From: Camellia lanceoleosa
Taxonomy: Eukaryota; Streptophyta; Magnoliopsida; Ericales; Theaceae
Direction: 5' to 3'
Assembly (NCBI GenBank): GCA_025200525.1
Contig: CM045761.1
Coordinates: 133,116,223 to 133,180,222 of the forward strand
DNA length: 64,000 nucleotides
Shown: positions 57,829-64,000 of the stretch, piece by piece
Layout: every line of letters starts with the position of its first letter
Numbering within the stretch: the first letter of the stretch is position 1
The notes under the pieces: generated by a model
Database searches by the model: none
What the model saw: only the letters and a program-made list of their open reading frames with translations
What the model was told of the DNA's origin: nothing
Position numbers and translations under genes: made by a program

Positions 57829-59325
57829 ATGGTCACGACTAGATCCATGGCTTCCCACCATTCCGACCACCAAACCGACCCTCCCAATCCAGACAACCCA
57901 CCACAGTATTTCATCGAACTTACCAACAGTATCAACCGCATGGCCGAACAAAACCAGGCCCTAATAAATGCTCTACTCCAAAGAAACCTCCACATTCCAC
58001 CACCACCACCTCCAGATATTCCACCCAATCCAGAACAAACCCTGAGCCATACTGTCCCACAACCCAATCCACCTGGCGTGGGAGGTTTCCAACCCCCTCA
58101 CCCACATATAAATCCACCACCTCCACCCCCACGCCCATCGGTCACAGCTCCAGTCGCCGAAGGAGAAGCCAGCAGCGTCCAACACCTATCTCCCTCTGGT
58201 GGCGACAACATCCCCCTCTGGGACGCAGAACTCCGAGCCATAAAGCTCCAACTCCAAGGAGTTATGCAGAACATTTAGCAAAAGCCCTCTGCTATGACAA
58301 ACTGACCATTTGTGGCCTCCATCCGAGACAAACCCCTACCCGCCAAGTTCAAAATGCACACCATCAACTCCTTTGACGGGACGACCGACCCCGTCGACCA
58401 CCTGGAGACCTACCGCACCCTCATGATCCTCCATGCCTTCCCTGACGAAATCATGTGCCGAGCCTTTCCCGTGACTCTGAAGGGGTCAACTCGATTGTGG
58501 TTCAGCTAGTTACCACCCGACTCTGTCTCCACTTTTCAGCATCTCAATGACTCTTTCCTGAGCCACTTTATCAGAGCCCAACACCAACGGCGCCCGGCCA
58601 CCCAACTCCTCAACATTCGCTGCATCGAGGGGAATCATCACAAGCTAAGCATTTCCGCTTCAATACCAAGCCTCAGAATAGCGGAAAACGACGACAAGGT
58701 CATCCTCACGGCTTTTATGGCCGGTCTGCGGTCGTCCGATTTCCTTTTTTCCCTCTCTAAAAACCCCCCACCTCCATAGCCGCACTACTCTCCAAAGCCC
58801 AAAAATACATGAATGCCGAAGATTCATTGGCCGCTCGGCAGGACCCAACAACTAAGAACCCCACCCCCAGAGATAAGAGAAAAGACGCCGAACCCAAAAA
58901 CGCCCAGTATAATAGCCAAACATCCCACTTTAATGACCAACCTCCTCAAGCTGACCGTTCGACAACCAAACGACCACCCGGTCGGTTCGAGCAATACACA
59001 CCCCTCAATTCTCCCATGGAACATGTCCTTAATCAGATCCAACAAGACTACCCCCTCAAATGGCCCTTGCCGTTCCGAACCCCTTCCAATCGAAAAAGAT
59101 CAGTCCAAGTACTGCCGTTTCCATCAGGACCATGGCCATAACACTGACGATTGCATCAACCTCAAGGATCAAGTGGAGACCTTGATACGTCAGGGATGCC
59201 TCAGCCGGTTCACAGACACTCGCTCTCAACAGAGGCAACGAACCGAGCCCCACGAAAACAACCGCCGACGTACCACACCCCGACCACCAGCCCAACCTGC
59301 TCAAGGCCATGATCGACCTCCATAA
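57829..59325 (+). pseudogene. gag: Gypsy gag polyprotein, broken
   Basis: Capsid/nucleocapsid protein of the element. It starts MVTTRSMASHH. A proline-rich region (residues about 60-110) is followed by the gag core (FDGTTDPVDHLETYRTLM, AFPVTLKGSTRLWFS). A C-terminal zinc-knuckle-like motif reads YCRFHQDHGHNTDDCINLKD, the form typical of Tat-type elements. Broken by stops near 58276 and 58507 and by later frameshifts (58780-58830), so it cannot form a full particle protein. Confidence 0.85.
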
Positions 59326-59529
59326 CAGCCTCGGCCACAAGGTAACCCACCCCCGCCTATTGGCGAAATCAGAGTTATTTCAGGTGGACTTGCCTGTAGG
59401 GGACCATCCCACTCGGCTCAGAGGGCGAAACTAAGAAAAATAAGGCAGGGCTCAAACAAGGCAACAAGCCATCAGAGACCCACCTCCAAACAACCCAAAT
59501 AAGGACAGAGCCCATCACCTTTACTTTAC

Positions 59530-60272
59530 ACCGATCAGACAGCATCCGCTACTCCACATGATGACCCTCTTGTCATTTCGGCCATCCTCTCCAACTACAA
59601 GGTCAGACGAATTCTCATCGACAACGGCAGCTCTTCAGACATCATCTTTTTCAACTGCTTCCGCCAGCTCAAGATTGGGAAAGAAAGCTTATCTCCACTC
59701 CCAACCTCCCTGGTCGGCTTCACTGGCGACCGTGTGACCTCCATTGGTTCCATTGACCTCCCCATCACCATCGGCGAATACCTACGGCAGGCCACGAGGT
59801 TCCTCACCTTCCTTGTGGTCGATTGCCCATCTGCCTACAACATCATTCTTGGCCACACCACCCTAAATGTTTTCCAAGCCATCACGTCCACCTATCATCT
59901 TGCCCTCAAGTTTCCCACCGATCTCGGAGTCGGAACAGTCAAAGGAGAGCAGACCACGGCCCGGGAGTGTTATGTTGCCTTACTTAAAGAAGTCAAGCTG
60001 AAAAAGGCAATGATCATCGAAGGACTTGACGTCCAGGATGAGGACGAGTTGGTCAGAGGAGAACCAGTGGAGGAGCTCGTTGAGATCCCTATTGACCCCA
60101 CCAACCCACTGAAAACTGCTAAGATCGGCAGCCAACTATCCCCCCAAGCAAAATCCGATCTTACTGCCCTTTTGACCGAGCACAACGACGTCTTTGCTTG
60201 CATCCATTCAGACATGCCCGGCATTGACCCCTCCTTCATAACCCACCGCCTCAGCATTGAACCTCATTTCTG
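59530..60272 (+). pseudogene. Gypsy protease domain and linker
   Basis: Retroviral-type aspartic protease region: ILIDNGSSSDIIFF (active aspartate codon at 59620-59622), then DCPSAYNIILGHTTLNVFQA (flap and ILGR-like motif). DNGSSxDI is usual in the Tat group. It runs openly from about 59734 to a TGA at 60271-60273. The preceding stretch (59330-59530) has stops. Confidence 0.85.
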
Positions 60273-60273
60273 A

Positions 60274-61490
60274 CCTTACCGTCAAAAGCAACGTATTTTC
60301 CATCCAGAGCGCAATAATCTCATAGCCGCAGAAGTTGACAAACTCCTTGACGCTCAATTCATCCAAAATGTAGACTATCCTAAGTGGCTGTCCAATGTAG
60401 TTCTAGTTCGCAAGAACAATGGCAAGTGGCGACTCAATACGACATTCGACCAACCGAAGCTTGCCCCAAAGATAGCTATCCACTCCCCCGCATAGATCTA
60501 CTAGTCGACGCCACGGCCGGTCACCAAATGCTTAGCTTCATGGATGCTTTCTCTGGGTACAACGAAATCATGATGCACTCGTCCGATCGGGAACACACAT
60601 CCTTCATTACCGACCGAGGTACCTACTACTACTGTAATGCCGCTCGGATCAAGAATGTCAGCCACCTATCAACGGTTAGTCAATGCTGTTTTCCACCATC
60701 AGATCGATCGGAACATGGAAGTGTATGTGGATGACATGCTAGTCAAGAGTAAACTCTCCACTGACCATCTGACCGACCTACGAGAAACCTTTGCCATCCT
60801 TTGCAAGTATCAAATGAAGCTTAACCCCGAGAAGTGCGCCTTCGGCGTAGGATCTAGAAAGTTTTTGGGTTATATGGTCAGTCAGCGCGGCATTGAAGCC
60901 AACCCTGAGAAGATCAAGGCCTTGATTGAGATGCAGTCACCTAAAACTGTTAAAGAAGTTCAAAGACTCACTGGCAGAGTGGCGGCTCTCAACCGCTTCA
61001 TTTCCCGCGCAACAGATAAGTGCCTACCGTTCTTCAAAGTTCTTCGGCAGACTTTTGAATGGACAGCTGAATTCGAAGAGGCTTTTCAGCAGTTAAAGCA
61101 ATGCATGGCCAACCCCCCTTCTTTCACAGGCCACTACGAGCGAGCCCCTCTTCCTCTATTTAGCAGTATCGAACACCACCGTCAGTGCAGCTCTTATCCG
61201 GGAAGATAGCTCAGTCCAACGGCCGGTCTACTACATCAGTCGAGCTCTCAAGGAAGCAGAGCAGAATTACCCATTGCTAGAAAAGCTGTCCCTGGCCTTG
61301 GTCACCACCTCCAGACGACTTCGTCCTTATTTCCAGGCCCATTCCATAGTGGTCCTCACCGACCAACCCCTGAAGAAGGTTATGCAAAGAACTGTAACTT
61401 TCGCCGACTTATGCAAAGGGTCAAGAGAACTCACCAGCTTGACATATCCTACCGCTCCTGAACAGCAATCAAGGGACAGGCCATAGCCGA
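60274..61490 (+). pseudogene. Gypsy reverse transcriptase and RNase H, frameshifted
   Basis: RT pieces lie in different frames: CPKDSYPLPRIDLLVDATAG and LSFMDAFSGYNEIMM, then ATYQRLVNAVFHHQIDRNME and the YVDD catalytic motif (60724-60735), LGYMVSQRGIEANPEKIKAL and the connection domain. RNase H follows near 61190 (VYYISRALKEAEQNYPLLEK, LTDQPLKKVMQR). Frameshifts lie near 60430-60500, 60630-60640 and 61145, so the enzyme is inactive. Confidence 0.88.
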
Positions 61491-61559
61491 TTTCATCCTG
61501 GAGTTCACTAATCCGACCTACACCACTGCCTCTCTACCCCCGCCAACTCCTGCCGAGCC

Positions 61560-62060
61560 AAAAGACCCCCATTCTTGGACTCTCAACGTCGACGGGTCAT
61601 CCCGGAGGGAAGGTAATGGGGCTGGCCTCATCCTCACCTCCCCTGAGGGTGGTTATTTCAAATGCGCTCTCCGTCTCTTGTTTGGGGCCACTAACAATGA
61701 GGCCGAATATGAAGCATTGATAGCAGGACTCCGCCTGGCCAAGGATATCGGTGTCAGCCACATTCGAGTGTTCAATGACTCACAGCTCATCATCGGACAG
61801 ATTTCGGGGGAATTTGACGCCAAGGATGGCACAATGCGGGCTTACAGGGACATGGCGCTCCCTCTTGTTCGTCTCTTCAATACTTTCCAGATCAAGCACA
61901 TACCTCGGACAGAAAACTCCAAAGCAGATGAGATGGCTCAGTTGGCTTCTGCAGATCAGTCCGACCTCAGCCACGGAGTCCGCCTCGAATACCTAACTCT
62001 TCCGGCCATCTCACCCGACCCGCATGAGGTACAATTCCTCCAAAATGAACCCATCCCTTA
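61560..62060 (+). pseudogene. Second RNase H domain (aRNase H) of the gypsy element
   Basis: HSWTLNVDGSSRREGNGAGL, NNEAEYEALIAGLRLA, VFNDSQLIIGQISGEF and HIPRTENSKADEMAQLAS follow the order of an archaeal/plant-type RNase H with conserved D, E, D and D. A second RNase H between RT/RNase H and integrase is a hallmark of the Tat lineage. This stretch is open to a stop at 62059-62061. Confidence 0.88.
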
Positions 62061-62082
62061 GGCATCCGACATAATCCAATTT

Positions 62083-63286
62083 TTGACAACAGGAGAACTC
62101 CCAGATGACCAACAACAGGCCGCCAAAGTCAGGGCCAAGTCGTCCAATTACATCCTCGACAATGGCATCTTGTACAAACGTGGTTTTTTACGACCATATC
62201 TGCGATGCCTCAATTCGACCCAAGCAACCTATGTCACGCAGGAAATTCATGAGGGAATTTGTGGCAACCACTCGGGCGGCAGGTCTTTAGCCCACAAGAT
62301 ACTCCGTACTGGTTATTTTTGGCCAACTCTTAATCAAGATGCGACTGATTTCGTCCTCAAATGCGATAAGTGTCATTGCTTTTGCCAACATCCCCACGCC
62401 TCCCATGTAGTTTATCACACTTTGCAGCCCCTATCCGTTCGCCAAATGGGGGATCGACCTGGTCGGTCCGCTTCCCACCGTCCGAGGCCAGACCAAGTTC
62501 GCAATCCTCACCATTGACTACTTCACCAAATGGGTAGAGGCCGAACCCCTAGCCATCATTACCGAAATAACACAACCAGTTCATCCGCAATCGATCCTCT
62601 CGCAGTTTGGCATCCTCGTGCCATCGTGGTCGCATAACGGCAAACAATTCGACAACGCTAGATACAGAAAGTTCTGTGCAGACCTCCAGATCCAACCATG
62701 TTTCTTCTCCCCTGGTCATCCCCAAGCCAATGGCCAAGTTGAAGTCACCAATCATTCTTTTCTGAAGATCATCAAGGCTAAGCTGGAAGCTGCTAAGGGA
62801 CTTTGGGCTGAGGAACTACCGAATGTACTCTGGGCCTACCAAACTACAGCTCGAACTCCTACAGGGGAAACCCCTTTCCGCCTAACATACGGCGCTAAGG
62901 CGGTTATTCCAGTGGAAGTCGGTCTCCCAACCCCCAGGGTTTTGCATCCAGATCTAGCACTCATCAAGAGTCTGGCTTGCGGACTTGGACCTAATTGAAG
63001 AACTCAGGGAGACCACGGCCGCCAGATTGGCCTCATACCAACAAAGAATGAGAACACATTACAACCGCAAGGTCCGACCAAGAGAGTTTGCTGTTGGGGA
63101 CCTAGTGCTGAGAGAAGTAACCCTTGCCACCAAGAATCCGACTGAGGGTAAATTGGCAGCCAAATGGAAAGGACCTTATATTGTGAAAGCCAGACCACGC
63201 CCAGGCACTTACCGGCTTCAGGATCTGGAAGGTCGAGACCTCTCGCACCCCTAGAACGCCGAACACTTGAAACGTTATTTCCAATG
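62083..63286 (+). pseudogene. Gypsy integrase, broken
   Basis: A zinc-binding H-H-C-C region (EIHEGICGNHSGGRSLAHKI and CDKCHCFCQHPHAS) is followed by the catalytic core (LTIDYFTKWVEAEPLAII, DNxxQFDNARYRKFCADL, SPGHPQANGQVEVTN). The C-terminal part has the HYNRKVRPREFAVGDLVLRE and KWKGPYIV motifs. Frameshifts near 62410-62450, 62560-62620 and 62970-62995, plus a stop at 63252-63254, disable it. It ends about 63286 (HLKRYFQ). Confidence 0.88.
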
Positions 63287-63449
63287 AACTACTACTTTCA
63301 TGTCGCTCAGTTATTGTATTTTCTTTTCGAAAAGTTACACGCTGCAACACTCCTGACATCCTTTTTTGTGTAATGTAATTTATTGACATTTATATATATC
63401 TCCGTTATCTATATGGTGTCACAATGACGTTTTAGTTCCAATAAACTTC
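63287..63449 (+). other. Gypsy 3' untranslated region
   Basis: Short noncoding stretch between the integrase end and the tandem repeats. No polypurine tract is seen here. Confidence 0.4.
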
Positions 63450-63454
63450 AGCCA

Positions 63455-63895
63455 TACTCAGTCTGAGCACTTCAAAAGCCTCGGCCAGACCGAGCACTTC
63501 AAAAGCCTTAGCCAGACTGAGCACTTCAAAAGCCTCGGCCAGACCGAGCACTTCAAAAGCCTCCGCCAGACTGAGCACTTCAAAAGCCTCCGCCAGACCG
63601 AGCACTTCAAAAGCCTCCGCCAGACTGAGCACTTCAAAAGCCTCGGCCAGACCGAGCACTTCAAAAGCCTTAACCAGACCGAGCACTTCAAAAGCCTCAG
63701 TCAGACCGAGCACTTCAAAAGCCTCAGCCAGACTGAGCACTTCAAAAGCCTCGGCCAGACCGAGCACTTCAAAAGCCTCGGCCAGACCGAGCACTTCCAA
63801 AGTGTCAGCCAGACTGAGCACTTCCAAAGCCATACTCAGACCAAGCGCTTCAAAAGACTCAGCCAGACTTGCCACTGAAAGCCTCAGCCAGACTC
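63455..63895. repeat. 27-bp tandem repeat array in the gypsy 3' region
   Basis: About 16 units of GAGCACTTCAAAAGCCTCGG followed by CCAGACC/T. Units vary at a few sites (CTCGG/CTCCG/CTTAG). Twenty-seven bases is nine codons, so the minus strand stays open with EVLGLAEAF repeats. That frame is not a gene. Confidence 0.92.
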
Positions 63896-64000
63896 AACCA
63901 CCAATGTAGGTCCAGAATGCACTATTTGCAACCTCAATTCCATCATCAGTGGAACTCCATAATTATGGCTTTAATAGGACACTCAGTCACAATTCCAGGT
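63896..64000 (+). other. Gypsy 3' region continuing beyond the window
   Basis: Nonrepetitive sequence after the array. The 3' LTR should lie further right. Confidence 0.4.

Noticed and set aside
57813..58185. Minus-strand glycine/tryptophan-rich ORFs
   Set aside because: Complement of the proline-rich part of gag.
63432..63875. 147-codon minus-strand ORF of EVLGLAEAF repeats
   Set aside because: Result of a 27-bp tandem repeat in a retrotransposon 3' region; no promoter or homologue seen.
63455..63895. CRISPR-like array
   Set aside because: Units are contiguous with no unique spacers, and the setting is a plant retrotransposon.

Overview
This window is nuclear DNA of a flowering plant, most likely a eudicot. 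It is AT-rich, has GT-AG introns, and carries plant-specific transposon families (CACTA transposases, Tat-type Ty3/gypsy, Tourist and Mutator MITEs). Nothing bacterial or organellar was seen. Almost all of the sequence is transposon-derived; only one largely intact host gene is visible.

Layout. (1) 1-22646: two CACTA (En/Spm) transposase gene sets lie head to tail on the + strand. The first enters from outside the window. Its TNPD-like transposase (1-1741) is dead, but its second gene (Transposase_24, TNPA-like, 7490-9935) has six exons that are open and phase-compatible. Between the two genes lie 5.7 kb carrying captured host exons, including a ribosomal protein uL1/RPL10A exon. The second set (12603-18360) is full length but broken. 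It ends in a subterminal repeat array and a terminal inverted repeat at 22646. (2) 22647-35900: AT-rich intergenic DNA with small elements: Tourist/Harbinger-like elements with TAA target duplications, members of a long-inverted-repeat family, two solo LTRs with perfect 5-bp target duplications (28489-28979 and 30443-30979), a degenerate AGTAGTAAGT array and several local tandem duplications. (3) 35996-45134: a nine-exon A1-family (nucellin/Asp1-like) aspartic protease gene with a frameshift in exon 5. Its 4.9-kb first intron and its seventh intron are packed with MITEs. (4) 45135-53300: intergenic DNA with a MITE cluster, several with clear TTA/TAA duplications, and a CACTA end remnant. (5) 53329-57150: two CACTA 5' ends, long pyrimidine and trinucleotide repeats, and a first-exon fragment of a chloroplast RRM protein (cp29/cp31 type). 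(6) about 57150-64000: a degraded Ty3/gypsy element of the Tat type (gag, protease, RT, RNase H, second RNase H, integrase) followed by a 27-bp tandem repeat array. Its 3' LTR lies beyond the window.

How the parts relate. The CACTA family dominates: the terminus at 22646 and the one at 54356 share the same end motif (CACTACAAGAAA, then CACTTTTAGCGACC), and related subterminal repeats occur at 11940-12290 and 46565-46814. Both regions with CACTA sequences also hold host exon fragments with splice sites kept, which fits DNA-level gene capture. I found no tRNA, rRNA, CRISPR array or convincing new multi-gene system. The most notable items are the open Transposase_24 gene beside a dead partner, the captured exons, the frameshifted protease, a three-copy long-inverted-repeat family, and two elements whose termini carry the AAAACGACGTCGTTTT palindrome.
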